NCBI GenBank assembly: GCA_016714465.1
Contig: JADKDT010000018.1
Location: 1-64,000 of the forward strand
Source of the DNA: Candidatus Brachythrix odensensis
GTDB lineage: Bacteria; Chloroflexota; Anaerolineae; J036; Brachytrichaceae
Length of the DNA: 64,000 nt
Reading direction: 5' to 3'
Below, one piece after another: positions 46,662 through 55,902 of this stretch. Each line of letters opens with the position of its first letter. Position 1 is the stretch's first letter. Both the position numbers and the translations under genes were made by a program. The notes under the pieces are model-generated. The model was not told where the DNA came from. It ran no database searches and saw only the letters and a program-made list of their open reading frames with translations.

Positions 46662-48257
46662 TTGGAAAGAGCTCCGGCCAGCGCTTCAGGGCGCTGAGCG
46701 TGACGGAAGCCGCGGTCTGTCCAAGTCCGCACAACGAGGCGTCGGTCATCGTCCAGCCCACGTCGAGCAGGCGCTGCCGGTCGCCGGGCAGGGCCGCGCC
46801 CGCGGCCGCGCGCTCAAGAATCTCGGTCTGGCGCTGGGTGCCGAGCTGGCACGGGTAACACTTGCCGCACGATTCGTGGGCGAAGAAGCGGGCGATCCGG
46901 CGGATGGGCTCGCCCAGATCACGGGTTCTGTTGAAGACCATGACGACGCCTGACCCAAGCGGCAGGCCGGCTGCGCGCATGTCTTCCATGCTCAGCCGGG
47001 TGCCAAGCGCCTCAGGGCCGACCAGGGCCCCCGCCGCGCCACCCACCAGGAGGGCCTGGAGGTGTCCGTTCACCCCGCCCGCGCGCTCGAGCAATTCGCC
47101 CAGGCTGATGCCAAACGGCATCTCGTACAGTCCTGGCCGGGCGACATCGCCCGAAAGGCAGAAGAGCTTGGGTCCGGGCGACTTGAGCGTGCCATAGGCG
47201 CAATACGCTTCGGCCCCCGTTCGAGCAAGGTCCGGGCCGCCGCCAAGGTCTCAACGTTGTTCACCACCGTCGGCGCGCCAAACAGGCCGTGGGTGACGGG
47301 AAAGGGCGGCTTGAGGCGCGGAAAGCCGCGCTTGCCCTCGATCGACTCGATCAGGGCCGTCTCCTCACCGCAGATGTAGGCGCCGGCGCCTGAGCGGACC
47401 TCGATCTCAATTGAGAAGCCGGAGCCGAACGCGTTGGGGCCGAGGTAGCCGGCCATGCGCAGCACATCGACGGCCCCGCGGGTCCGGGCCAGTGCGAGCG
47501 GGTACTCGGCCCGGATGTAAATGTAAACGCGATTTGCGCCGACGGCATAGGCGGCCAGCAGCGCGCCCTCGAGCGGCCGCCACGGATCTTGCTCGAGCAG
47601 AATGCGATCCTTGAAGGTCCCGGGTTCGGACTCATCGGCGTTGACGACGACGTATTTGGCGGGGCCTTGAGCAGCCGCGACGGCCTCCCACTTGGCAGCC
47701 GTGGCAAAGCCCGCGCCGCCCCGGCCGGCCAGGCCGCCTTTGCGGATCTCATCGATCACCTGTTGGCCGGGTTCGCGAAGCGCGCGTTCATAGGCCCGCA
47801 TCCCGCCTGAGGCGACATACTCGGCCAGGCTGGCCGGGCGCCCGCGCCCGCATAACGCCGTTAGCCAGCGCACGTCGCCGTCCACGTGATCGCGCGCATC
47901 CGGTTCGGCGGCGGTGAGGACCCCGCGTGTTTCGATCAGCGTGGCCGGAGCGCGATTGCACAGGCCGGGGCAGGGCGAATCGCGCACATCCGCGCCGGCG
48001 GCCAGCAGTTTCTGGCGCAACCCGGCGCTGCCGGCCAGTGCGCAGGCTGGATCGACGCACACATGGTGGACGACCTCGGGGCCAGGGGTCGCGCGCAGGA
48101 GATCGTAGAAGCTGATGACGCCGTGCACGTCGGCCAGCGGCGCACCAAGACCAGCTGCGATCCGCCCGGCGGCGGCCTCTGAAATCCAGCCGTCTGCGGC
48201 CTGGGCGGCCAGCAGGGCCGGCAGCAATTGTGAGCGTCGTGGCTCGGGGTTCGTCAT
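46654..48257 (-). CDS. NuoE-NuoF fusion, NAD-reducing diaphorase subunit, frameshifted
   Basis: About 534 residues. The NuoE part (1-165) has the 2Fe-2S cysteines in HVCVDPACALAG and SPCPGLCNRAP. The NuoF part has the NADH/FMN loop GLAGRGGAGFATAAKW, NADESEPGTFKDR, YIYIRAEYPLA, GAGAYICGEETALIESIEG and the 4Fe-4S site in HESCGKCYPCQLGTQRQ. One base is missing near 47195, where GTLKSPGPKLFCLSGDVA resumes. The start MTNPEPRR is at 48257. First gene of the formate dehydrogenase operon. Confidence 0.92.
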
Positions 48258-48266
48258 GACGGACGT

Positions 48267-48295
48267 ATTGTGGCCGGGCCGCGCATTTGCGTCAA
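48267..48295 (-). promoter_or_regulatory. Promoter of the formate dehydrogenase operon
   Basis: On the minus strand TTGACG (48295-48290), 17 bp, CACAAT (48272-48267). The -10 ends 9 nt before the ATG, so the leader is very short or absent. Confidence 0.5.
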
Positions 48296-48394
48296 CCCGG
48301 ATAGGCGGCGGGACCATGGTTGTTGCAAAGTCCTCCGCAGCGCCTTAGCAAGAACGCCGATTGGGCAGGATCGGGCTGCGCCTTCGATTTTGCG

Positions 48395-49747
48395 TTATCT
48401 CCCAGCCTGCATGACGTCGTCCAGCGTCCGCACCCCGGCGATCGTGCGTAAAAAATCGCCCACACTCGGGCTGCGCTCGCGCAAGGCTTGCACGGCTGGG
48501 CCGATTGGATCGCGGCCAGCGGCTGGCGCGCCACCGGGTTCGGCGTTGTATGCGCCATAGAAGGCGAAGTAGGCCTGGTTCAGGCGGCGGATGGCGTAGC
48601 CGTTTGAGACGAACAGCGCCCGGCGGGAATCCATGTAGGCTTCAGCTTCCTCGATCTTGCCGGCGGCCAGCAGGTCGTCGGCGCGCAGACGCGTCTCGCG
48701 CATGGCGGCGTTGAAATCGAATGGCGCGGGTTGGGCCGCCCGATCAGAGGCCAGCACGGCTTCGGCACGGCCAAATTCGAGGTCGCGCGCGGTGTCCGGA
48801 TAGTGGCGCTTCAAGACGCGCGCGCCAATCTCGCGCTGCACGATCACGGAGGCGGTCTCGTTGATGACCCGGGCGACGGGATCGTCACCATACGACACCG
48901 CAACCGGGGCAAGTCGAAAGAGCAGATAGTTGTGCACCCACTCGTGCGCGGCCGTGTCAATGATGAAGGGCAATGACGGGGTTTCGGGCAACATCGTCGG
49001 GTACGCCCCGAGTCCGCCGATCGCGGTGACAAAGGACGAGATGTTGAACCGTTTTTCGGTGCTGCGCTCGATGCTGTCGAACTGATCGACGGTGAGGCCA
49101 ACCTGCAGTTCGCGCTGATCAATCCGTTCGATTCGATCACGGCGCGAAACAATCAGGACGTGTGGAAGCTGGGTCATCCTGAAGCGCAAGGGAGGCATGA
49201 CCTGGCCGCCCAGCGCAAACCCCTCGTCCCGCAAGGCGCCCTCGACTTGCTCTTGCAGGATCGACTCAGCCAGCTCCTGACGCGCCACCAGGTCAGCCCG
49301 CGCCAGGTCGCGCTGCGCCCGCAGTTCGGCCGAAACAAGCGCGGGATCGGGAATGGTCGGATCGACATACAGACGATTGATCTCTAAATCGAGGCGTTGC
49401 TGGTCTGAGATGCGGCGTACATAGTCGCGGACGAAGGCGATGCGCTGGCTTTCGGACATGCCCGCCTGTGGGGCGATCAACTCGTGCCCAAGTTTGCCCG
49501 CCACGGCATCGGCGATCCAGGCGATGAAATCGAAGGACTGGCCTGCCAGCAGCCGATCCAGCATGGCGCCTCGATCGGAGCTCTGTGGCACGTCAAACCG
49601 TAGCGATGTCAGAAGCAGCACGCCCAGGGCCAGACGGGGAAAATCGTGCCGCCACCAGTTGCGCAGGGCAGGGGCCACATGCGCGCGAGCGAAACGCCTC
49701 GCCGCCCGCGCCTTTATCCACATCTTGTGCCACCGTTGTGTCCCCAT
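48395..49747 (-). CDS. Putative membrane-anchored zinc metallopeptidase, gluzincin-like
   Basis: 450 residues, family not recognised. One N-terminal membrane helix (FPRLALGVLLLTSLRF) follows a basic, Trp-rich head. The middle is helical and charged. DTAAHEWVHNYLLFRLAPV holds HEWVH (His268, Glu269, His272), and 25 residues on comes VINETASVIV with Glu297. This spacing and the INExxS string recall the HExxH...NExxSD arrangement of thermolysin-type gluzincins. A peptidase role is inferred from these residues only. It stands alone between divergent operons. Confidence 0.65.
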   Translation of the reverse strand: MGTQRWHKMWIKARAARRFARAHVAPALRNWWRHDFPRLALGVLLLTSLRFDVPQSSDRGAMLDRLLAGQSFDFIAWIADAVAGKLGHELIAPQAGMSESQRIAFVRDYVRRISDQQRLDLEINRLYVDPTIPDPALVSAELRAQRDLARADLVARQELAESILQEQVEGALRDEGFALGGQVMPPLRFRMTQLPHVLIVSRRDRIERIDQRELQVGLTVDQFDSIERSTEKRFNISSFVTAIGGLGAYPTMLPETPSLPFIIDTAAHEWVHNYLLFRLAPVAVSYGDDPVARVINETASVIVQREIGARVLKRHYPDTARDLEFGRAEAVLASDRAAQPAPFDFNAAMRETRLRADDLLAAGKIEEAEAYMDSRRALFVSNGYAIRRLNQAYFAFYGAYNAEPGGAPAAGRDPIGPAVQALRERSPSVGDFLRTIAGVRTLDDVMQAGR

Positions 49748-49857
49748 CTTGTTATGCCAAATCCTCGCCGGCGGCTAAATCCGACCGCCACATATGGGGA
49801 AGTATGCAGTTTTCACGCTACGGGTGGCGTTAAGAATAACTGAATAGTGGCCTAAAT

Positions 49858-49887
49858 TTGACAATAATCGACACGTGCTCTTACATA
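49858..49887 (+). promoter_or_regulatory. Promoter upstream of the Ogt-like gene
   Basis: TTGACA (49858-49863), 18 bp, TACATA (49882-49887), in a locally AT-rich gap. The 297-bp gap 49748-50044 holds this and a TATAAT at 49978-49983 without a good -35. Nothing else is seen there. Confidence 0.5.
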
Positions 49888-50044
49888 ACAATTCCGTTTT
49901 GTGGACAAGTGCATACCTTTCTGGGGATAAGGAGGAGGCTTTGGGGATAACTCGGTCCTCGAGGGAGTCAGCGACGCTATAATTTCCTGCAGATCGCCGT
50001 GCAGGATTCCGCGGGGCGGACTGGTGTGGACGGATTGACGTATT

Positions 50045-50505
50045 ATGTTTCAGGTCACCTTGGATACACCGATCGGACGACTGCTCATTGAAGGCACGCG
50101 CGATGCGGTCACGGCCATCAATGTTGTGCCACCCGATACCCAGGCGGTCCTCCGGTCGGGCGGCGCGCCGACCATGGCCAGGCGGCAATTGCGCGAAATT
50201 TTGCGGGAAAGCGCCGATTGTTCGACGTGCCCGTATCGCTGGATGGGACGCATTTCCAGCGCGCGGTGTGGACTGAGATCCAGGCCGTTGACTTCGGGTC
50301 CACCATCAGCTATGCCGAACTCGCCCGGCGCATTCACGCGCCGTCCGCCCCGCGCGCGGTTGGGCGGGCCAATGCGGCCAACCCGGTGCTCATCATCGTG
50401 CCCTGCCACCGGGTGCTCAGCACACGCGGGCGGCTGACCGGATACCGGGCTGGCTTGGCTGCAAAGGAATGGTTGCTGAAGCATGAGCGGGCGGTGATGT
50501 TCTAG
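50045..50505 (+). CDS. ogt: Methylated-DNA-protein cysteine methyltransferase, frameshifted
   Basis: Transfers the alkyl group of O6-alkylguanine to its own Cys. The N-terminal domain reads MFQVTLDTPIGRLLIEG. After a frameshift near 50205-50215 (one base missing) the DNA-binding domain follows: LFDVPVSLDGTHFQRAVWTE, IQAVDFGSTISYAELARRI, RAVGRANAANPVLIIVPCHR (active Cys in PCHRV) and GRLTGYRAGLAAKEWLL. About 152 residues after correction, the usual size. Its stop abuts the ATG of the glycosyltransferase. Confidence 0.9.
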
Positions 50506-51598
50506 ATGGGCCGGCCGACGGTCGCCATCGACTGCCGACTGATGAAGCATCGGCGGGCGGGCATCTCGCAATATACCCGTGGGCTCGCCATCGCCCTGTC
50601 CGAATTGCCTGCGCGCGATTTCGATCTGGTCTTGCTGCTTGATCGACGTGATCGCGACACTCAGTGGATACCGGCGGGCGTGACCGTGCGCCGCACGGTC
50701 ACGCCCGCCCATCACCGCTTCGAGCCCTGGGTCTGGCCGCTGGAATTGGCCGCGCGTTTCCCCAGTCTCGCTCTGCTGCATTCGCCCGATTTCATCACGC
50801 CGGCCGGGCGTTTTAAAAAGGTCATCACCCTGCACGACCTGTATTTCATGGAGCACCCCGAAGTCATGGGCGTGGATGGCGCGCGATACTATGCCCGCAC
50901 GCCCGACTCGGCCGCGCGAGCCCACCGCATCATTGCCGTCTCCGCCCACACTGCCGCCGATATCGGGCAGCATCTCGGCCCGGCTGCGTCGGACAAGACC
51001 GTTGTCGTGCATGAGGCCGGGGGCAATTCCGGTTCTCGTGGCGCGGTCCGAGGATGCGATCCAGCCCTATGTCCTGTTCGTCGGGACCTTCGAGCCGCGC
51101 AAGAATCTGGATACGCTGCTGCGCGCGCTTGCCCGGCCCGAGGCAAGCGCCGTGCACCTTGTCATCGCTGGCGAGCCAGGCTGGCGGGCGGGCGGGCCGG
51201 CCGAACTTGCGAATGAGCTCGGCGTGGCAGGGCGGGTGCGCTTCGCAGGACGGGTCGACGATAGTAAGCTTGATGCGTTGTACGCCCGTGCGCGCGGCTT
51301 TGTGATGCCGTCGTTGTCCGAGGGCTTTGGGCTGCCCGTGCTCGAGGCGATGGCCCGGGGTGTGCCAGTGGTGTGCGCGGCGGCCGGCGCGCTTCCGGAA
51401 GTCGCCGGCGCCGCAGCGCTTTTGCACGCCCCGTCTGATGGAGCGGCCCTCGCCAATCATTTGGGCGAGCTATGGGCCGACCCCGGTCTGCGGGCCGATC
51501 TGGCCCGGCGCGGGCTCGCCCAGGCCGCGCGCTTCTCCTGGGCTCGCGCCGCGCGCGAGACCGCCGCGGTATATCGGGCGGCCATGGGGCTTCGGTGA
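50506..51598 (+). CDS. Glycosyltransferase family 4, frameshifted
   Basis: About 363 residues. A retaining GT-B enzyme that transfers a nucleotide sugar. N-domain: AIDCRLMKHRRAGISQYTRG, LLHSPDFITPAG, VITLHDLYFMEHPE and AHRIIAVSAHTAADI. C-domain: YVLFVGTFEPRKNLDTLLRA, VIAGEPGWRAGG, VRFAGRVDDSKLDALYARA and the E-x7-E region in MPSLSEGFGLPVLEAMARG. One extra G in a run near 51018 breaks the frame; removing it gives VVVHEAGAIPVLVA. Acceptor unknown. Confidence 0.9.
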
Positions 51599-51631
51599 TA
51601 CACCTCGCGGGCGAGGGACGAGGCCAATAGC

Positions 51632-51687
51632 GATCAACCTCGCGGGGGGCCCCGGCGCAGTTCCAGGGCCCCCCCGCGAGGTTGATC
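51632..51687. repeat. Inverted repeat, GATCAACCTCGCGGG family, copy 3
   Basis: GATCAACCTCGCGGGGGGCC (from 51632) pairs with 51666-51687, with one offset in the G/C run. The outer arm matches copies 1 and 2 except C for T at position 4. A further partial arm, CACCTCGCGGG, lies at 51601-51611. Confidence 0.85.
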
Positions 51688-51705
51688 TCATCGAGAGGCA
51701 AATCC

Positions 51706-52143
51706 ATGTCTGTTGATCGAACCCATATTGAAACCAACCGCGCATCCACCGCGCGCATCCGCGCCCTCGTCGCCGGTCTAGGCGACGATGCCTTGCGTCA
51801 GCCCGTCGGCGAACACTGGACCGTCGCCATCGCGCTCGCCCACCTGGCATTCTGGGATCGGCGCGTTCTGCGACTTCTGGAAATTGCCGAGCGTGACGGG
51901 TTGCGTGATGTGCCGAACATCGACGTGTCGGTCAACGATCTGTCGCTGCCGTTTTGGGCGGCTCTCCCGCCGCGCGAAGCGGCCCGGATCGCCCTCGAGA
52001 CGTCCGAAGCGCTCGACAGGCGACTCGAGGCGCTCCCGCCGCGTGTGCTGGAGATGCTCCGGAGTGGCAACCCGCGCTGGGTGCAGCGTGGTTTGCACCG
52101 CGATGCGCACCTCGACGAGATCGACGCCGCGCTGAGGATTTAG
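51706..52143 (+). CDS. DinB-fold protein (DinB_2 / maleylpyruvate isomerase-like)
   Basis: 145 residues of a four-helix metal-binding bundle: IETNRASTARIRALVAGLGD, GEHWTVAIALAHLAFWDRR (first His ligands) and the C-terminal HRDAHLDEIDAALRI (HxxxH-like). In related proteins the fold binds a metal and acts in thiol-dependent reactions. GAGAGG lies 8 nt before ATG 51706. Role unknown. Confidence 0.82.
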   Translation: MSVDRTHIETNRASTARIRALVAGLGDDALRQPVGEHWTVAIALAHLAFWDRRVLRLLEIAERDGLRDVPNIDVSVNDLSLPFWAALPPREAARIALETSEALDRRLEALPPRVLEMLRSGNPRWVQRGLHRDAHLDEIDAALRI

Positions 52144-52144
52144 G

Positions 52145-52238
52145 ATGCGCACGCTTCAACCCGGCCGACCTTTACGCCATGACGGGCATGGTCGCGGCGA
52201 AGTTTCTCAAGGAGATCATGGCGCGCATGCTCTCCTGA
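52145..52238 (+). other. Possible remnant of an unidentified gene's 3' end
   Basis: After the DinB stop a different frame reads CARFNPADLYAMTGMVAAKF LKEIMARMLS and stops at 52238. It has protein-like composition (amphipathic helix) but no start or upstream domain. It may be the end of a decayed gene or chance. Confidence 0.25.
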
Positions 52239-52260
52239 TCCTGCGTTCACGAGACCGCTC

Positions 52261-53730
52261 ATGACTAATCCCATCTCCCGCAACGTTACGCGTGCCCTGG
52301 CCGTCTTCGATGTTCCTGGCGCAGCGGTCGCCGTGGTTAAGGACGATGCGCTTGTTTTCGCCGCCGGCTTTGGGACGAAGGATCTGGGCGGCTCGGCTCA
52401 GGTCGACGAGCACTCCCTTTTCGCGGCCGGCTCGATTTCGAAATCGATCACCGCCACCTGTCTCGCCATCCTGGTGGGCGAGGGCAAGCTGGGTTGGGAC
52501 GATCGGGTGACCGACTACCTGCCTGGATTTCAGCTTTCGGATCCCATTGCCACCCGTCTACTCACGGTCCGCGACCTGTTGGCTCATCGCTCCGGCCTGC
52601 GCGATGTCAGCGGCGGCACGATTTGGTATGGCGCCCACTATGACCGGGCCGAGGTCATCCGCCGGCTGCGCTTCCTGCGCCCCGTCGCGGGCTTTCGCGA
52701 GCGTTATGCCTACCAAAACGTCATGTATCTCGTCGCTGGCGAGCTGATCCCGGCATTGACCGGCAAGACCTGGGACGCGTTTGCGCGCGATCGATTGTTC
52801 GACCCGTTGGGCATGCCCGACAGCAACACAAGCATGCCCGAGCTGCGCGCAAACGTTAACGTGGCGATGCCACATGCGCGGATCGATGACGTCCCCCGGC
52901 CGGTGCCCTATCGCGACCATGACAATGTTGGGCCGGCGGCGTCGCTGAATACCAGCGCGGTCGATCTCGCCCAGTATCTGCGCCTGTATCTCGGCGGCGG
53001 AACCTATGCCGGGCAGACGCTTGTCGCGCCCGCCCCGTTTGCCGAGCTGATCCGGGCCCAGACCGTCGTCCCGATCGATCCGTATCCGGACGAGCTGAGC
53101 GCTCTGACGCCGAATTTTCAGGCGTATGCGCTCGGCTGGTCACTGCGCGACTATCGCGGGCGGCGGGTGGTGGTTCACACCGGCGGGGTCGATGGGATGC
53201 GGGCCATTGCGGCGATGGTCCCGGACGAGCGCCTGGGCGTGGTCGTGCTGGCGAATCAGGAAGAGCCGCTGCCGACGGCGATCTGCTACGGAATCCTTGA
53301 CGACTACCTTGGCGGGCCGCGGATGGATTGGATCGGCGCGTTTCAGGCGCGGCGGGCGACATTGCGCGCGCAGCAACGCGCTGCGCGCGACACGGTCGTT
53401 GCTGCCCGTGTGCGCGGTACCGCCTCTGCCCTTCCCTTGGAGGGGTATGCCGGCCGGTATCGTGACGCGGCGGCGGGCGATGCCCACGTCGCGCTCGAGG
53501 AGGGCCGCCTTGTGTTGCGTTTTGACCACGCGTCTTGCTTCAGCGCCGAGCTGGAGCACTGGCACTTCGACACCTTCCGCGCGAACTGGCGCGATCCGTA
53601 TGTTCCACCCGGGCTGGTGACTTTCCCGCTCTCATCGAAGGCGGTGGTCACGGAGATGCGCTTTGATCAGCCCAACCTGCTGGATGTGGATTTTGGCGAG
53701 CTCGATTACAAGCGAGCCGCTGCTGCGTGA
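52261..53730 (+). CDS. Serine hydrolase, class C beta-lactamase fold with C-terminal beta domain
   Basis: 489 residues. The catalytic motif SISK (Ser58, Lys61) lies in FAAGSISKSITATCLAILVG, and YQN (151-153) in RYAYQNVMYLVAGELIPAL. HTGGVDGMRAIAAMVPDERL supplies the third motif. The last 120 residues form a beta domain (LEGYAGRYRDAAAGDAHVAL) seen in D-aminopeptidase-like and LACTB-type proteins. No signal peptide is evident, so a cytoplasmic esterase or peptidase is likely. It is a different subgroup from the enzyme at 29368. Confidence 0.9.
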   Translation: MTNPISRNVTRALAVFDVPGAAVAVVKDDALVFAAGFGTKDLGGSAQVDEHSLFAAGSISKSITATCLAILVGEGKLGWDDRVTDYLPGFQLSDPIATRLLTVRDLLAHRSGLRDVSGGTIWYGAHYDRAEVIRRLRFLRPVAGFRERYAYQNVMYLVAGELIPALTGKTWDAFARDRLFDPLGMPDSNTSMPELRANVNVAMPHARIDDVPRPVPYRDHDNVGPAASLNTSAVDLAQYLRLYLGGGTYAGQTLVAPAPFAELIRAQTVVPIDPYPDELSALTPNFQAYALGWSLRDYRGRRVVVHTGGVDGMRAIAAMVPDERLGVVVLANQEEPLPTAICYGILDDYLGGPRMDWIGAFQARRATLRAQQRAARDTVVAARVRGTASALPLEGYAGRYRDAAAGDAHVALEEGRLVLRFDHASCFSAELEHWHFDTFRANWRDPYVPPGLVTFPLSSKAVVTEMRFDQPNLLDVDFGELDYKRAAAA

Positions 53731-53747
53731 GTTGCGCAGGCCGACGG

Positions 53748-53829
53748 GATCTATCCGCAAATTACGCAGATTCGCGCAGATTCGTTTTCCGATCCAATCG
53801 GCGGAAATCTGCGTAATCGGCGGATAAAT
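53748..53829. repeat. Inverted repeat of CGCAGATT/CCGCCGATT units
   Basis: The left arm 53748-53784 (GATCTATCCGCAAATTACGC, then AGATTCGC units) pairs imperfectly with 53796-53829. Same family as 26279-26369 and 62606-62707. It lies 18 bp after a stop codon. Confidence 0.82.
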
Positions 53830-53873
53830 CCTGAGAGTTCGCCGGTATGGGCCTAGAATCGGCTCCGCACCCC

Positions 53874-55076
53874 ATGCGCCTGCTTATCCTGACCCCCCAG
53901 TTGCCCTATCCGCCCCGCCAAGGGACGGCTCTTCGGAATTGGGGTCTGCTGTCCGGTCTGGCCCGTCGGCATGAAGTCTGGCTTTTGTCCTTTGCCGAGC
54001 CGGGTGAGACGGCGCACCCGACGCTGGCGGCGGCTTGCGCGCGAATCGCCACCTTTCCGCCCCCCGTGCGCAGCACCTCCGGCCGGTTGCGCCGGCTCGC
54101 GACATCGACGCTGCCCGACATGGCCTGGCGCCTGTGGTCGCCCGAGTTTCTGGCCCAGTTAAGGGCCTGGCTGAGCGAGACGGCCTTCGATGCGCTGCAG
54201 GTTGAAGGCATTGAGCTTGCCCGATATGGCCTGGCCGTCGGGCCCGAGTTGCGCGCGCGCGGCGGGCGGGTGGTCTTTGATGACCACAATTGCGAGTATT
54301 TGCTGCAACAACGCTCGGCCGAGACCGACCTGCGCAATCCGCGGCGTTGGCATGCGGCCGCCTATTCGTTTGTCCAGACCCTGCGCCTGCGCGCGTTCGA
54401 ACGTCACGCCGCGCGCGACGCGGAGGTGACCCTGGTCGTGTCGCGTCAGGACGGGGCATCCTTGCAGCGCCTGGATCCGGCCCTTCGGCCGCACGAAATC
54501 CCAAACGGCATTGACACCGCGCACTATGATGGTTTTGCGGTGAGTGAAGAGGGCGACGCGATCGTGTTCACGGGCAAAATGGATTTCCGGCCCAACATCG
54601 ATGCGATGTTGTGGTTTGGGGCTGAGGTTTGGCCGCGCATCAAGGCAGCCCGGCCGAACACGCGCTGGTGGATTGTGGGGCAGAGGCCGAGCCCGCGTCT
54701 GGACATCCTGCGAGGAGACGCATCGGTCATCATCACCGGCACCGTCGACGACATTCGGGCAGAAATTGGCCGGGCTGCGGTCTACATTGCGCCCTTGCGG
54801 GTTGGCGGCGGCACACGCTTCAAGCTGCTCGAGGCCATGGCCATGCGCCGGGCGATTGTGACGACGGGCCTGGGTTGTGAAGGTTTTGAGGTCGAAGGGG
54901 GCCGCGAGATGATCGTGGCGGACACGCCCGGGACATTTGCCCGGGGCGTGCTTGCGTTGCTGGCCGATCCGGCGCGCCGGGCCGCCATGGGTGAGCGCGG
55001 TCATGGATTCGTTCGGGCCAGCTACGACTGGTCGGCGATTGTCCCGCGCTTGGAAGCATTACTGCGGAAACGGTAG
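53874..55076 (+). CDS. Glycosyltransferase family 4-like (PEP-CTERM/exosortase-associated type)
   Basis: 400 residues. N-domain: MRLLILTPQLPYPPRQGTAL, FDALQVEGIELARYGLA, RVVFDDHNCEYLLQQRSA. C-domain: IPNGIDTAHYDGF, IVFTGKMDFRPNIDAMLWFG, VIITGTVDDIRAEIGRAAVY and IAPLRVGGGTRFKLLEAMAM, the last typical of GT4 enzymes that act on exported polysaccharides. ATG 53874 is preferred over 53847 because it fits the family start. A -10-like TAGAAT lies 14 nt upstream. The stop is inside a hairpin arm. Confidence 0.9.
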   Translation: MRLLILTPQLPYPPRQGTALRNWGLLSGLARRHEVWLLSFAEPGETAHPTLAAACARIATFPPPVRSTSGRLRRLATSTLPDMAWRLWSPEFLAQLRAWLSETAFDALQVEGIELARYGLAVGPELRARGGRVVFDDHNCEYLLQQRSAETDLRNPRRWHAAAYSFVQTLRLRAFERHAARDAEVTLVVSRQDGASLQRLDPALRPHEIPNGIDTAHYDGFAVSEEGDAIVFTGKMDFRPNIDAMLWFGAEVWPRIKAARPNTRWWIVGQRPSPRLDILRGDASVIITGTVDDIRAEIGRAAVYIAPLRVGGGTRFKLLEAMAMRRAIVTTGLGCEGFEVEGGREMIVADTPGTFARGVLALLADPARRAAMGERGHGFVRASYDWSAIVPRLEALLRKR

Positions 55077-55107
55077 GTGGGGTAGCGCCCCGCCTACCGT
55101 TTCCGCA
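55063..55107. terminator. 20-bp hairpin overlapping the glycosyltransferase stop
   Basis: TGCGGAAACGGTAGGTGGGG (55063-55082) pairs with 55088-55107 with a single G-U position, loop TAGCG. The stop codon TAG (55074-55076) lies in the left arm. It is followed by an A-rich stretch rather than T. Confidence 0.75.
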
Positions 55108-55122
55108 CAAAAACTCTCTCAC

Positions 55123-55150
55123 TTGACATCCTTGTTCCATCGACTAGAAT
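55123..55150 (+). promoter_or_regulatory. Promoter of the GntR/sugar-acid operon
   Basis: TTGACA (55123-55128), 16 bp, TAGAAT (55145-55150). The start of transcription would be near 55157, in an AT-rich leader before GTG 55189. No convincing GntR operator palindrome is seen by eye. Confidence 0.6.
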
Positions 55151-55188
55151 CACTGAAATCTAAAATACTTCCGATTGTTTACTAAATT

Positions 55189-55902
55189 GTGATTCAACAG
55201 AGCGCTCCGGCGGGCATTCTCCCGATCAACCATGGCAACATCCGCGACGATGTGTATGCCGTGTTGCGCCGCGGGATTCTGCGCCACGACTATCCGCCTG
55301 GCTACCGCTTCGACCTGAACGATCTTTCGACTCAGCTCGGGATCAGCCGGACGCCGGTCAAGGAGGCGCTGCACCGCCTCGAAAGCGAAGGGCTGGTCGA
55401 TATTTTCCCCCGGCGCGGCACCTTTGTGACCATCCTGGACGCCACCGATATTTCCGACGGATACGGCGTGCGCCTGGCCTTGGAGCGATATGCAGCTGAC
55501 GCCGTCGTCGACCAGGTCACCGAATCGGATATCGCGCGACTGAATGAGATTCGCCGCCGGATGGGCGCGCTCCTGGATGCGCCTGACTTCGCGAATGTGG
55601 TCGAGCAGTACATTCTGCTCGATCAGGACTTCCACGTCGAGATCATCAGCCTGGCCCACAATCGTCGCCTGGTCGAGATCTACCGCACGATCGGCGGGCC
55701 GCTGCACATGGCCCGGATCTTCAGCCGGTATTCCGCGTCGGACTACCGCACCTACACAGAAGTCGAGCACGACGCCATCATGCAGGGGATTCTTGCGCGG
55801 GATGTCGTTGCGCTTTGCGCTGCCATGACCGCCCACATCGTGCGGGCCCAGGCGCGTATTTCGAACAGCCTCGTTGTTGGCGAAAGCCGGGGGAATTCAT
55901 GA
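55189..55902 (+). CDS. GntR-family (FadR/FCD subfamily) transcriptional regulator
   Basis: 237 residues from GTG 55189. The winged helix (20-80) contains NIRDDVYAVLRRGILRHDYP, LNDLSTQLGISRTPVKEALH and RLESEGLVDIFPRRGTFV. The FCD ligand domain has LDQDFHVEIISLAHN with the metal-binding Asp/His and VEHDAIMQGI. FCD regulators respond to organic or sugar acids. As first gene of the operon it is the likely repressor of the transporter and enzymes that follow. Confidence 0.93.
   Translation: MIQQSAPAGILPINHGNIRDDVYAVLRRGILRHDYPPGYRFDLNDLSTQLGISRTPVKEALHRLESEGLVDIFPRRGTFVTILDATDISDGYGVRLALERYAADAVVDQVTESDIARLNEIRRRMGALLDAPDFANVVEQYILLDQDFHVEIISLAHNRRLVEIYRTIGGPLHMARIFSRYSASDYRTYTEVEHDAIMQGILARDVVALCAAMTAHIVRAQARISNSLVVGESRGNS

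Noticed and set aside
47150..47230. Programmed ribosomal frameshift in the NuoEF gene
   Set aside because: No slippery heptamer with downstream pseudoknot is evident, and fifteen similar breaks elsewhere make sequence error the simpler reading.
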